Positions 1 to 14,323 of a stretch of 64,000 bases of DNA are shown piece by piece. The DNA is taken from the NCBI RefSeq assembly GCF_000971275.1, contig NZ_LAPV01000009.1, positions 124,001 through 188,000 of the forward strand, written 5' to 3'. The stretch's first letter is position 1. Every line of letters starts with the position of its first letter. Source of the stretch: Devosia psychrophila. Lineage in GTDB: Bacteria > Pseudomonadota > Alphaproteobacteria > Rhizobiales > Devosiaceae. Below the pieces are notes generated by a model. That model was not told the origin of the DNA. It did not search any database and saw nothing but the letters and a program-made list of their open reading frames with translations. A program made the position numbers and the translations under genes.

Positions 1-386
1 CTCTAATCGCCATCCTGCTCGAAGAACTCGCAGAAGAAATGGGCTGCCGCACATTACAGACTGTCGCTTCGATTGCGGATGGTCTGGCGGCGATCGAAAA
101 GTTCAAGCCGCAACTGGCGTTGGTGGATTGCTCGCTCACCCATTCGGGCCCCGACTTCACTATTGCAGACGCGCTGGACGATGCAGGCGTGCCCTTCGTG
201 TTTTCTAGTGGTCACCATACCAATATCCTGCCGGTGCGGCATCGTTGTCGCGACTTCCTCGCCAAGCCATTCTCGCTGGAATTGCTGCGCACCACGATTA
301 TCCGTGTCCGCAACGCCCAGCTTCTCGCGACGCTAACAGCGCCCAACGACAACACCCCCGCTAAGCACCCGGTGCCCTTCACGTAG
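1..386 (+). CDS. Response regulator receiver domain, 5' end outside window
   Basis: The reading frame is open from base 3, so the start lies before the window; the first visible ATG (39) is internal. The visible part is the second half of a CheY-like receiver: a probable phospho-acceptor Asp in LALVDCS, the conserved Ser/Thr region in VFSSGH and the conserved Lys-Pro in LAKPF. About 25 residues of Pro/Thr-rich tail follow and the protein then stops, with no DNA-binding domain. It is therefore probably a stand-alone receiver. The acidic pair that binds Mg would be in the missing N-terminus. Partner kinase not visible. Confidence 0.75.
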   Translation, partial: LIAILLEELAEEMGCRTLQTVASIADGLAAIEKFKPQLALVDCSLTHSGPDFTIADALDDAGVPFVFSSGHHTNILPVRHRCRDFLAKPFSLELLRTTIIRVRNAQLLATLTAPNDNTPAKHPVPFT

Positions 387-514
387 CTGTCAAGGAACGG
401 CGACGTACTCGGCTGCATTTATCTGTCACGGACCCGCGCCCGTTCGTGGGGCCAAGGGGTGAAAGCCCCCGAAGCGAGGGAGGAAGGGCAAAAGCTCGCC
501 TCCCCCGCGCATTT

Positions 515-3970
<3,456 letters not shown>

Positions 3971-4036
3971 GCTGGACCTTTACCACCGGCGCAGGGTGAT
4001 CCCCAAATCACCGTGGACGCAATCCACAGTCGATGA

Positions 4037-4135
4037 TCACACGAGTCGGGCCAGCATATCCATCCAGGTCAGCGAGCCGATGGTGAAGGCGCCGAGCGTT
4101 ACGAATGCGGCAAAGTCCTTGATGAAAGTGAGCAT
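4037..4135 (-). CDS. Small hydrophobic protein, 32 residues
   Basis: Short ORF beginning MLTFIKDFAAFV and ending LARLV, with one hydrophobic segment that could be a membrane helix. The ATG at 4135 is preferred over one two codons upstream (4141) because GGGAG lies six bases before it. A near-consensus promoter (TGGACA, 17-bp spacer, TATAAG at 4191-4163) lies about 20 bases upstream, which makes a real gene more likely. It lies upstream of dnaE on the same strand, 66 bases away. Function unknown; no family assigned. Confidence 0.5.
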   Translation of the reverse strand: MLTFIKDFAAFVTLGAFTIGSLTWMDMLARLV

Positions 4136-4162
4136 CTGCATCTCCCGTGTTGCTATAATGTT

Positions 4163-4191
4163 CTTATAGGTTCGTCCTTTGTTCCTGTCCA
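4163..4191 (-). promoter_or_regulatory. Sigma-70-type promoter for the 32-residue ORF
   Basis: On the minus strand, TGGACA (4191-4186) and TATAAG (4168-4163) are separated by exactly 17 bases. The expected transcription start falls around 4156, leaving a leader of about 20 bases before the ATG at 4135. It could also feed dnaE. Confidence 0.45.
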
Positions 4192-4473
4192 GTGTGAGGA
4201 TCGGGAACAGCGGGGATTGCCGTCATCTGGTTAGCGAAGTGTTAGGAAAAGTTGCGGCGGCGCGCTGCCCAGCGCGACCGCTTGATTGATGCCAAGCCTA
4301 TTGTCATGTCTGAAACGACGGTGGAAGCGGCGGCTTCGGGCTCCTGGCGGCCATTCAAGCTCGAAAGAGCGATCCCGATAGCGGCCATTCGCCGCTAGAC
4401 CAGAAACGCCGCTCTTAGGCCAAACCCTCTGGTTGTCTGATGAGAACACATCAGCCACCAGTTGCTTGCCTTG
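4192..4473. other. Intergenic region with no supported gene
   Basis: Between the small-ORF promoter and the TetR gene. A 75-codon open frame exists on the minus strand (4231-4458), but it is Arg/Pro-rich, has no clear ribosome site and shows no domain. No hairpin with a T-run was seen. Confidence 0.4.
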
Positions 4474-5088
4474 TTAGAGCTTTGGCCAAGCATTCATGGC
4501 AAAATTTGCCATCGCCAGAAGATCTCGCCGGTCGGTTCCGTCGCGGGCTAGCACCGACATTCCCTGGATCAGCGCGATGACCAGCGTGGCAAGGCTGTGG
4601 CTGTCGGTTCCCACAGGCAAAAGCGCCTGCGCCACATCCCGGTCGATCCGATTTTGCAGGCGCGATTGTATCTCCCGCCGCACTTGCGCGACCTCACTCT
4701 GCACGTCTGCTGATGCGCCTGAGCCGCTGGCAGTGGCGCTTGCGAGCAGGCAACCGCGCGGTGTCAACTCACCCGTGAACGCTTCTGCAGCAGCGATTAA
4801 CATCCGCTGCGCCGCGTCGCGCGATGTCGGCGCTTCGACCAAGGCCTGCTCCATGTCGTAAGGTGAACCGGCATAGAGCCGCATGGCCTCAAGGAAAAGC
4901 TGCTTCTTGTCACCATAGGCGGTGTAGAGGCTGGGCGCGGTAATCCCCATCGCAGCGGTCAGGTCGCTGATCGAACTCGTTTCATAGCCGTGCCGCCAAA
5001 AGGTCAGCATGGCCTGTTCGAGCGCCTGCTCGCGATCGAAGGATAGCGGCCTGCCCGTTCTGCGCACCGTCGTGTCAGTAGATTTCAT
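4474..5088 (-). CDS. TetR-family transcriptional repressor
   Basis: 204 residues. The N-terminal helix-turn-helix includes FWRHGYETSSISDL and ITAPSLYTAYGDKKQLFLEA, typical of TetR proteins; the rest is the helical ligand-binding domain. The ATG at 5088 is chosen over an in-frame TTG at 5121 because the TetR fold starts right after it and a palindromic operator lies immediately upstream. It is divergent from an aldo/keto reductase, the classic arrangement for a repressor controlling itself and a detoxifying enzyme. The inducer is unknown, probably an electrophile or carbonyl (inference). Confidence 0.9.
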   Translation of the reverse strand: MKSTDTTVRRTGRPLSFDREQALEQAMLTFWRHGYETSSISDLTAAMGITAPSLYTAYGDKKQLFLEAMRLYAGSPYDMEQALVEAPTSRDAAQRMLIAAAEAFTGELTPRGCLLASATASGSGASADVQSEVAQVRREIQSRLQNRIDRDVAQALLPVGTDSHSLATLVIALIQGMSVLARDGTDRRDLLAMANFAMNAWPKL

Positions 5089-5099
5089 AGTGATCACTA
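5088..5099. promoter_or_regulatory. Palindromic operator, probable TetR site
   Basis: Perfect 12-bp palindrome TAGTGATCACTA abutting the TetR start codon. A related half site, AATCACTA within 5144-5155, lies on the aldo/keto reductase side. Together they could let one repressor block both divergent transcripts. Confidence 0.5.
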
Positions 5100-5108
5100 C
5101 TAAACCTA

Positions 5109-5137
5109 TTGACCCAGGCAAGCAAGCCTCGTATCAG
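5109..5137 (+). promoter_or_regulatory. Putative promoter of the aldo/keto reductase gene
   Basis: TTGACC (5109-5114), a 17-base spacer and TATCAG (5132-5137). The predicted start falls on the second operator-like half site at 5144-5155, which would explain repression. Confidence 0.45.
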
Positions 5138-5168
5138 GTTTCATATCAATCACTACGAAAGTCATTTC

Positions 5169-6245
5169 ATGTCACTTACCGATTTCCGAACCCTTGGCCG
5201 CTCCGGTCTCGTGGTCAGTCCGCTTGCTCTCGGCACGATGACGTTTGGGCCCGGCCCGTTTGGTGCCGACGAAGCCACCTCGCGGTCGATCTTCGATGCA
5301 TACCGAGCAGCCGGCGGCAATTTCGTCGACACGGCCGATATCTATTCGGGTGGCGCGAGTGAGGAACTGGTCGGCCAATTCATCAGGGAAACCGGGTCGC
5401 GCGACGAAATCGTTCTGGCCACCAAGTTCGGTTTCAACGGTTCAGCCAGTCCACTGGCGGCGACGCAGGGCAGCGGCGGCAATCCTCATGCAGGCGGTGC
5501 CGGGGCCAAGAATATCCACCGCGCGCTTCAGCAGTCGCTGCGTCGCCTCGGGACCGATTACATCGATCTCTACTGGATGCATATCTGGGATGGCGTAACG
5601 CCCGTAGAAGAAATCGTGCAGACGCTGGGCGATCTGGTCCGTGCCGGCAAGATCCGGTATTTCGGCTTTTCCGACATGCCCGCCTGGGTTGCGATGAAGG
5701 CGGCAACCATCGCGTCCGAACGCCACGTGCCTGGCCCGATTGCCATGCAGCTGGAATATTCGCTGGTCGCGCGCGACGTCGAGAGCGAGCATCTCCCAGT
5801 CGCCCGCGAAGCTGGGATGGGCGTGATGCCCTGGAGCCCGCTGGGCGGGGGGTTTCTTAGCGGCAAATACAACAAAGCAGATACCAGCGGTTCCGGCCGC
5901 CTGAGCGGTCCCAATCCATTCGGCAACAGCAAGTTCAACGACGCGAACTGGGCCATTCTAGAGGTTCTGCGCGCTGTTGCCACCGAACTTGATCGGCTAA
6001 TGGCGGAAGTGGCTCTCGCTTGGGCCATGGACCGGCCGGGCATTGCCTCGACGCTGATCGGCGCCAGCAAGCTGAGCCAGCTGCACAGCAATATCGCCGC
6101 CACTGAGATTGCGCTCAGCGCGGCACAGATGGAGCGGTTGAACACGGCCAGCGCCCCGCCAGTCGGTTTCTCCTCAGGCCTGACGGCGCCGGGCATACGG
6201 GCAATGCTGTTCGGCGGCCATTCCGTTACCGGCTGGGGCGAGTGA
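5169..6245 (+). CDS. Aldo/keto reductase
   Basis: 358-residue NADPH-dependent oxidoreductase with the (beta/alpha)8 fold. The catalytic tetrad is visible: Asp and Tyr in FVDTADIYSGG, Lys in VLATKFGF and His in IDLYWMHIWD. The C-terminus has the usual cofactor region (TLIGASKLSQL). The start MSLTDFRTLGRSGL at 5169 is chosen because it begins the first beta strand; the frame is open back to 5109 but that stretch holds the promoter. It is divergent from the TetR gene, so likely induced by a reactive carbonyl or similar ligand. Physiological substrate unknown. Confidence 0.93.
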   Translation: MSLTDFRTLGRSGLVVSPLALGTMTFGPGPFGADEATSRSIFDAYRAAGGNFVDTADIYSGGASEELVGQFIRETGSRDEIVLATKFGFNGSASPLAATQGSGGNPHAGGAGAKNIHRALQQSLRRLGTDYIDLYWMHIWDGVTPVEEIVQTLGDLVRAGKIRYFGFSDMPAWVAMKAATIASERHVPGPIAMQLEYSLVARDVESEHLPVAREAGMGVMPWSPLGGGFLSGKYNKADTSGSGRLSGPNPFGNSKFNDANWAILEVLRAVATELDRLMAEVALAWAMDRPGIASTLIGASKLSQLHSNIAATEIALSAAQMERLNTASAPPVGFSSGLTAPGIRAMLFGGHSVTGWGE

Positions 6246-6396
6246 AGCAAGCGCAGGTGTAGGCAGAGCGCTGAGCTCCGCGCTATCAAGCGATGCTAGT
6301 GAAGCGTCAGTTCGGAAACGGTATTTAAAGCGGACTGCCAGAAGCCGCCGGTTCGCAACCCACCCCACAGCCGTCCCTCTCTCGAACAAGAATAAA

Positions 6397-6420
6397 AAGG
6401 CCCGGATCGCTCCGGGCCTT
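6397..6420. terminator. Intrinsic terminator after clpA
   Basis: Perfect 10-bp stem AAGGCCCGGA / TCCGGGCCTT with a TCGC loop, six bases past the clpA stop. On the minus strand it runs into TTTTTATTCTTG, a good U-tract. On the plus strand it may also stop transcripts from the aldo/keto reductase gene. Confidence 0.85.
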
Positions 6421-6425
6421 GTGTC

Positions 6426-8765
<2,340 letters not shown>

Positions 8766-8774
8766 ATGACGTTC

Positions 8775-9197
8775 CTATTGCTTTTCCATCACGCATTGCA
8801 GCGGATGCTGGTTTTTGCGTGCCGTATCCATGACGCGGGTCACCTTGGTTTCGGCGACCTCGTATGGATATACGCCGCACTCACCCACCCCCTTTTGGTG
8901 AACGTGCAGCATGATCTGCATGGCCTCTTCACGCGATTTGTTGAAGACGTCCTGCAGGACCAGAACGACGAATTCCATCGGCGTGTAATCGTCGTTTAAC
9001 AGCAGCACCCGATACAGGCTCGGGCGCTTGGTTTTGGGACGAGTTTTGGTAATTGTCCCGGTTTCGGTGCCGCCTTTGCCATCCCCATTGCCCTTGCCAG
9101 GATCATCCTCCTTTGGCCCCATAGAGTCGGGCACAGGCTCCAGGCGCGTCGCGACTGGGGCCTCATCGGTCAAAGCGAGGAGGTCAGAAATAATCAT
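8775..9197 (-). CDS. clpS: ATP-dependent Clp protease adaptor ClpS
   Basis: 140 residues. The C-terminal 100 form the ClpS core, with [18 protein letters not shown], the HxxG-type segment [10 protein letters not shown] and [12 protein letters not shown], which bind N-degron residues and the ClpA N-domain. The first 40 residues are a Gly/Asp/Lys-rich flexible tail that reaches into ClpA. The ATG at 9197 is preferred over one 16 codons upstream, which would add an unrelated stretch. It lies directly upstream of clpA. Confidence 0.95.
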   Translation of the reverse strand: MIISDLLALTDEAPVATRLEPVPDSMGPKEDDPGKGNGDGKGGTETGTITKTRPKTKRPSLYRVLLLNDDYTPMEFVVLVLQDVFNKSREEAMQIMLHVHQKGVGECGVYPYEVAETKVTRVMDTARKNQHPLQCVMEKQ

Positions 9198-9360
9198 GGA
9201 TAGACATCTGTCGTGAGGAAAACGAAGCAGCATGGTGAGGACCATTATGTAGGCAAAAACTCGCCGCTGTTAAGGGGCAATGCTTCGCGATTTTGTGATG
9301 GACGCGAAAGCAAGGTTTTCGGGGATTCAGCTACCGTACCAGCTTAACGCGCGATGTAAC

Positions 9361-9474
9361 TCCGGCCTTGAGCCGGGGCCCATCCTGAGATCGCATTGCG
9401 CCCGCAGGTGGACCGGTCGAATTACCTTGCGGCAGGTCGAACATCTCGAGATGGGTCCCGGCTCAAGGCCGGGA
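9361..9474. repeat. Paired REP-type palindromic repeat
   Basis: Left arm 9361-9391 (TCCGGCCTTGAGCCGGGGCC...) and right arm 9443-9474 (ending GGCTCAAGGCCGGGA) are near-perfect inverted copies separated by about 50 bases. The core GGCTCAAGGCCGGGATGACA recurs at 45470-45502, so this is a dispersed repeat family. The rest of the clpS-dacA gap (9198-9693) shows no gene. Confidence 0.8.
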
Positions 9475-9693
9475 TGACACCCAGTGCGTGGCGGCCTTCG
9501 TTGCCAAAGTCACCCAACAGTGACCCACCCTCCACAACACCGACAAATTCATTCGCATTTTACGGAATGGTAACGGCGCTGACGTAATCTCCTGTGATTA
9601 GCAGATCGTCCGGGCGCGTGGGGCTCCCCGGAAATCAGTCAGTTGTGTTGCGTAAGGGCGCAGAAGTGCCCGAGAGTAAAGTTGGAGTACCGG

Positions 9694-11298
9694 GTGGCTT
9701 CCCAAGCGAAAACCCCATGGCGCGTCGTGTTCATTCGCGCTCTTGCCGCTGTTCTTGTCGCTCTAGCGGTGACCGCCCATACGGCGGCGCCTGCTCATGC
9801 TATCGAAAATCTGCGTAAATATGCCGGCATCGTGGTCGACGCCAAGTCGGGCCAGGTGCTTTATGAAGAGAATGGCGACAGCAAGCGCTATCCCGCTTCG
9901 GTCGCCAAGGTGATGACGCTCTATGTCCTGTTTCAGGAACTGAGCGCCGGCAATCTCAAGCTCTCTACCAAGATGACCGTCTCCAAGCACGCCGCTGCCG
10001 CCGTGCCGACCAAGCTCGGCCTGCGCGCCGGTGCCCAGATAACCGTCGAAGACGCCATCAAATCGCTGGTGACGCTATCGGCCAATGACATGGCTCGCGT
10101 CATCGCCGAGAATATATCGGGCACTGAAGATAAATTCGCCCAGCGCATGACCGCTACGGCCCGCGCCATGGGCATGCGCAATACCACTTATCGCAACGCT
10201 TCCGGTCTGCCCGATGGCGGGCAGACCACCACGGTGCGCGATCAGGCGATCCTCGGCATCGCCATCTACCAGCACTTCCCCAGCTATTACGAATTCTTCC
10301 AGACCAAGAGCTTCAGCTACGGCAAGTCGACCTATGGCAACCACAACCGCGTGCTGGGCTATATGGGCGCCGTCGATGGCATCAAGACCGGATATATCAA
10401 TGCCGCCGGTTCGAACCTGCTGACCGCCGCCCGCAAGGATGGCCGCCATATCGTCGTCGTCGCCTTCGGCTTCAATTCGGCCGGCTCGCGCGACCAGAAG
10501 GTGCGGGAGCTCGTCGCCAAGTACCTGCCCAAGGGTCGCAGCGGCACTTATCTAGCCGAAGTTCCGGTCCCCGGCCGTCAGGGCAGTGGCAATGTGCAGG
10601 TTGCCGTCGCGCAGCCGGCGCCATCATCGGCGCCAGTCTTCGTCGTTCCCATGCCCCTGCCCGGTTTCCGTCTGGCCCAGCTTGTCGCTGCCAATGGCGC
10701 TCAGGCTCAGCCTGCCGCCATCCAGCCCATGCCCGCAGCGGTCGTAGCCACCGCCACTCCGGCACCAGTGCCAATGCCAGCCGATCTCAACCAGCAGGCA
10801 GCCGTCCAAGCCGCCAATACCCTTGCAGCCCCTTCCCAGGCGCCGCAGCCCGCCTATCCCAGCCAGGACATTATCGGCGCCTGGCTCTCCGAGAGCTATA
10901 ATCTCGGCGCGCCGCCATCGGCCCTTGGTCAGACTGCGCCGTCGGCACCCCTTGGTTTCGTTCCGCCACCAGCCAACGCCGGCACTCAGCAGCCGGCCGG
11001 CCAGCCGGTCGATCTGATGACCTCGGGCACCGTACAAACGGCCGATGCCGCCGCCGGTGGCTGGGTGGTGCAGATCGGCGCCGGTCCATCGGAAGATAGC
11101 GCCCGTGCCATGCTTTCGAGCGCAGCCGGCAAGGTCGGCGTGCTGGGCGATTTCCGCTCCTATGTGGAACGCTTCGAAAAGAACGGCCAGACCTTCTTCC
11201 GCGCCCGCTTCGTCGGCTTCGGCGATCGGGATGATGCGACTGCCATGTGCAACCAGCTCAAGCGGCAGGATATGAGCTGCCTCGCCATGCAGAGCTGA
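9694..11298 (+). CDS. D-alanyl-D-alanine carboxypeptidase with SPOR domain
   Basis: 534-residue periplasmic penicillin-binding protein, peptidase S11 family, trimming pentapeptide side chains of peptidoglycan. There is no ATG; GTG at 9694 fits because GGAG lies six bases upstream and a signal peptide follows at once (WRVVFIRALAAVLVALAV, cut after AHA). Active-site motifs: SVAK (Ser69/Lys72), SAN (129-131) and KTG (231-233). A long Ala/Pro-rich linker (about 310-450) leads to a C-terminal SPOR domain (GGWVVQIGAG onward) that binds denuded septal glycan, suggesting a division-site role. Confidence 0.95.
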   Translation: MASQAKTPWRVVFIRALAAVLVALAVTAHTAAPAHAIENLRKYAGIVVDAKSGQVLYEENGDSKRYPASVAKVMTLYVLFQELSAGNLKLSTKMTVSKHAAAAVPTKLGLRAGAQITVEDAIKSLVTLSANDMARVIAENISGTEDKFAQRMTATARAMGMRNTTYRNASGLPDGGQTTTVRDQAILGIAIYQHFPSYYEFFQTKSFSYGKSTYGNHNRVLGYMGAVDGIKTGYINAAGSNLLTAARKDGRHIVVVAFGFNSAGSRDQKVRELVAKYLPKGRSGTYLAEVPVPGRQGSGNVQVAVAQPAPSSAPVFVVPMPLPGFRLAQLVAANGAQAQPAAIQPMPAAVVATATPAPVPMPADLNQQAAVQAANTLAAPSQAPQPAYPSQDIIGAWLSESYNLGAPPSALGQTAPSAPLGFVPPPANAGTQQPAGQPVDLMTSGTVQTADAAAGGWVVQIGAGPSEDSARAMLSSAAGKVGVLGDFRSYVERFEKNGQTFFRARFVGFGDRDDATAMCNQLKRQDMSCLAMQS

Positions 11299-11406
11299 AC
11301 GACGCCTACGCGGCTCGCGTTCTTGAGCCGTGACGAATGACGAGACGGCGCCGCAAGGTGCCGCTCACCGAGCAAGCAAATTGGCGCCTGTGTTTGGAGT
11401 AGCCCA

Positions 11407-11682
11407 ATGAGCGAACGTACTGCCCTGACCGAGTTGGCGAATTTCGTCGGCCGGTCGAGCCTTCTGTCGGAAGACATGGCGACCCGCAACCGCGCCCTCA
11501 AGGGCATCACGCAGCGCATGCTGTTGCGCAAGCGCAGCGTCGGCGAACTGCTGGGCGTGGTGCTGGCCCTGTCGTCACGTACCCGCCGCATGGTTCAGGA
11601 GCCAGTGGCCATCGATCTCGATGTCTTTACGCCGGGGGGGGCGCGCGCCATCCGGCTGAGCCTGAAGCGCGATCCGGACTAG
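11407..11682 (+). CDS. Hypothetical protein, 91 residues
   Basis: Good ribosome site (GGAG seven bases before ATG). The protein is basic, predicted helical in its first 60 residues (ALTELANFVGRSSLLSEDM; MLLRKRSVGELLGVVLALS), then a short strand-like end (AIDLDVFTPGG). No signal peptide or known domain recognised. It converges on the first mipZ gene with a single-base gap, so the two 3' ends abut. Confidence 0.7.
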   Translation: MSERTALTELANFVGRSSLLSEDMATRNRALKGITQRMLLRKRSVGELLGVVLALSSRTRRMVQEPVAIDLDVFTPGGARAIRLSLKRDPD

Positions 11683-11683
11683 T

Positions 11684-12580
11684 TCAGACTTCCGTCTTCA
11701 TCATGTGAAGGAACCGGTTGGCGGAATCGTCAGCCGCATTCGCCGAATCGGCAACCGCAGCGATCTGTTTGGTCGGGAGATGTAGCGCCGCCACCAGATT
11801 GCGATATTCTTGGCGCGCACTCATATGCGACATGGACGGCACGCCGCCGAGCAGATCCTGATCCAGTGGATCGAAGACTGTCATTCCGGTCGGAAACAGC
11901 GAGCGAAAGATCACTCGCTCGGCAATGCCATCAGCCACCCGGCAACCCAGCCGCGTCGCCACCCGCTCCAGCATGGTCTGTACCTGCCGCATGTTGCGCG
12001 ACGACAGCATCGAAATTCGATTCCGCACCAGCACCCAGTCGATAGTCTTGCCGTCGATGCTGATACGCTCCGAGCGGGCGCGCTGCACCAGCCTCGAATA
12101 ATGGCTCATCTCGCGCGGCTCGCCGGTTACCGGATCAAACTGGGCAATCACATTCAGGTCGATCAGGCTGTCATTGACCGGCGTGATCAACGTATCGGCC
12201 AGCGAGTGCGCCAGCCGCGTCAGATTGGTGTCAAAACCCGGCGTGTCGATGACCAGGAAATCGGCGTCATGCTCCACCTGCGTCACCGCCTGGCGGAACA
12301 GGTCGAACTCATGCCGGTTGTTTTCTTTGGCTGAGTCGCCACGCGACAGCGGCAAGTGGAAGTGGGTGGCATGCGGGATCTGGAGGCCATGCTTGCTGGC
12401 CCAGTCGCGACGGTTGCGCACATAGTGCGTCATGGTCTGCTGGCGGCTATCGACGTCCAGCGAGGCAACCTTGAAGCCTTCGTAGAGCAGATAGATAGCC
12501 AGATGAAAGGCCGTCGTGGACTTGCCCGACCCGCCCTTTTCATTACCGACCACAATGACATGAACGCCTTGGCGCGCCAT
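11684..12580 (-). CDS. mipZ: Division-plane positioning ATPase MipZ (copy 1)
   Basis: 298-residue ParA/MinD-superfamily ATPase. In Caulobacter, MipZ binds ParB at the origin and inhibits FtsZ, forcing division at mid-cell. The deviant Walker A is GNEKGGSGKST (12-22), the switch region is DVDSRQQT and Walker B is FLVIDTPGFDTNLTRLAHS. The C-terminal half (DWVLVRNRISML; VIFRSLFPTGMTVFDPL) matches MipZ rather than plasmid ParA. A close paralogue lies 105 bases upstream on the same strand. This copy has a longer C-terminus than its neighbour. Confidence 0.9.
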   Translation of the reverse strand: MARQGVHVIVVGNEKGGSGKSTTAFHLAIYLLYEGFKVASLDVDSRQQTMTHYVRNRRDWASKHGLQIPHATHFHLPLSRGDSAKENNRHEFDLFRQAVTQVEHDADFLVIDTPGFDTNLTRLAHSLADTLITPVNDSLIDLNVIAQFDPVTGEPREMSHYSRLVQRARSERISIDGKTIDWVLVRNRISMLSSRNMRQVQTMLERVATRLGCRVADGIAERVIFRSLFPTGMTVFDPLDQDLLGGVPSMSHMSARQEYRNLVAALHLPTKQIAAVADSANAADDSANRFLHMMKTEV

Positions 12581-12685
12581 GATACCCCCGAGGAACTACG
12601 AGCCCGGAAGTGTCACGCTTGCCGTCGCACTGGCAAGGGTCGGCATGGTGAATTTTCGGTTAACGATTAACGGCGGTGGACTGGT

Positions 12686-13528
12686 TCAGGCTGACAGCCG
12701 CAACGGCTCCGCGTGCCGGTTGACGATGGGCAGATTGAGCGACGAGACCAGGTTACGGTACTCTTGGCGAGCGCTGACATGGGAGACTGACGCAGATTCG
12801 ACCTCGTCATCCAGCGGATCGAACACGGTGGTGCCGGTCGGGAACAGCGACCGGAAAATCACCCGCTCGGCAATGCCATCAGCAAGCCGGCAGCCGAAGC
12901 GCGTGGCGATGCCATCCAACGTAGTCTGCACCTGTCGCGTATTGCGCGAGGCCAACATCGAGATGCGGTTGCGGACCAGCACCCAGTCGATGGTCTCGCC
13001 ACCAATGGCGAGGCGTTCCGAACGGGCCCGCTGCACCAGACGCGCATAATGGCTCGTCTCCACCGGCTGCCCGGTATCCGGGTCGATCCGCGCCAGCACG
13101 TTGATATCGATCAGGCTGTCATTGACCGGCGTCACCAGCGTATCGGCCAGCGAATGTGCCAGCCGGGTTAGATTGGTGTCGAAGCCTGGCGTATCGATAA
13201 TCAGGAAATCGACCTTGTTCTCGATCTCGCCAACCGACCGCCGAAACATGTCGAACTCGGCTTGCTGGTTTTCCTTGCGGGAATCGCCCCAGGCCGACGG
13301 CAGATGAAAATGCTGCGGATTGGGCAGCTTTCGGCCGGTTTCCTGCACATGAACCCGCCGATTGCGGACATAGTGGGTGAGGGTCTGCTGGCGGCTGTCC
13401 ACGTCGATCGTCGCGACGCGGTGGCCGACATACAGCAGGTACACGGCCAGATGGAAGGCAGTGGTGGATTTACCCGACCCTCCCTTCTCGTTGCCGATCA
13501 CAATGACATGCGCACCATCACGTGCCAT
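12686..13528 (-). CDS. mipZ: Division-plane positioning ATPase MipZ (copy 2)
   Basis: 280 residues, collinear with the downstream MipZ and identical over long stretches (same Walker A GNEKGGSGKST at 12-22, IDTPGFDTNLTRLAHS, DWVLVRNRISML). The ATG at 13528 is chosen because it gives the same MAR(D/Q)G start as copy 1; an in-frame codon at 13579 would add 17 unrelated residues. The most different parts are the loop after the Walker A region and the C-terminus, where this copy lacks about 20 residues. The pair probably arose by tandem duplication. Confidence 0.9.
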   Translation of the reverse strand: MARDGAHVIVIGNEKGGSGKSTTAFHLAVYLLYVGHRVATIDVDSRQQTLTHYVRNRRVHVQETGRKLPNPQHFHLPSAWGDSRKENQQAEFDMFRRSVGEIENKVDFLIIDTPGFDTNLTRLAHSLADTLVTPVNDSLIDINVLARIDPDTGQPVETSHYARLVQRARSERLAIGGETIDWVLVRNRISMLASRNTRQVQTTLDGIATRFGCRLADGIAERVIFRSLFPTGTTVFDPLDDEVESASVSHVSARQEYRNLVSSLNLPIVNRHAEPLRLSA

Positions 13529-13627
13529 CGCAGCCCCCAAATCAAACTCAGCGCCTGGTACGCTAAGAACGGCCTGCATGGTTAACGGTCAGTTAACGTC
13601 ACCAGAGGGTTAATGTCCCGATACGCG

Positions 13628-14323
13628 TCACTGCTTGAGCAGACGATCCCGTGCCTGGTTGATCCGGGCAGCGAGATAGCTCGACCCGCCATGGTCAGGA
13701 TGCACCGCCTTCATCAAATCCCTATGCGCCGTGCGGATTTCTTCGTCGCTGGCACCGGGTTTGAGGCCAAGAACGTCGTAGGCCTCAGCCTCGGCGTTGC
13801 CCGAAGTGCCTCCCGACGGGGCACTTGCATCCTGTTGCGAAAAATATTCTTGCCAGCCCGCCCGATTGGCATCGAGCCAACTTTGCAAGAGGCTCATGCT
13901 GTCAGCATCGCCTTCTACTTCCGAAAGCAGGATTCGAGTGTCCTCTTCGCCGAGGTCCATCAGGTCCATGCCGGCAAACCGGCCGTTCAGTACCCGGCCG
14001 GAAACCGCTCCAGTGTCATGGTCAAGTTCCATGATGAAGCGATAGCTTTGCACCTTGGATATATTACCGGAGTCCATCGCTGGACCATCGAAGGAAAACG
14101 GCCCGAGCCGGCCGGTACGCAGTATCGAGAACGCCGCCGCACCCACGAAGATCGCGATATCGATGCGCCGGGCCAACAGCATGCCGATCGCGATCAGGGC
14201 GCCTAGCCCGCCGACCAGCCAGCGCAGGCTGCGCATCAGAAGCCGGCGATCGCGCTTGCGGATATAGTTATAGGCCGCGAGCACAGCCAGCACTACCAGT
14301 CCGCCGATGAACAGATAGGTCAT
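13628..14323 (-). CDS. Membrane-anchored DnaJ-domain protein
   Basis: 231 residues with two N-terminal membrane segments (YLFIGGLVVLAVLAAY; GALIAIGMLL), a middle cytoplasmic region and a C-terminal J domain (AYDVLGLKPGASDEEIR ... AVHPDHGGS) with the HPD tripeptide that stimulates Hsp70 ATPase. The J domain resembles mitochondrial Tim14/Pam18 in size and ending. Its start overlaps the stop of the VWA-like gene by 4 bases (ATGA), so the two are translationally coupled. Client unknown. Confidence 0.88.
   Translation of the reverse strand: MTYLFIGGLVVLAVLAAYNYIRKRDRRLLMRSLRWLVGGLGALIAIGMLLARRIDIAIFVGAAAFSILRTGRLGPFSFDGPAMDSGNISKVQSYRFIMELDHDTGAVSGRVLNGRFAGMDLMDLGEEDTRILLSEVEGDADSMSLLQSWLDANRAGWQEYFSQQDASAPSGGTSGNAEAEAYDVLGLKPGASDEEIRTAHRDLMKAVHPDHGGSSYLAARINQARDRLLKQ

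Noticed and set aside
4154..4159. Perfect TATAAT on the plus strand
   Set aside because: No -35 at proper spacing and no plus-strand gene follows; a minus-strand promoter explains the region better.
4231..4458. A 75-codon minus-strand frame upstream of dnaE
   Set aside because: Arg/Pro-rich, no ribosome site, no recognisable fold.
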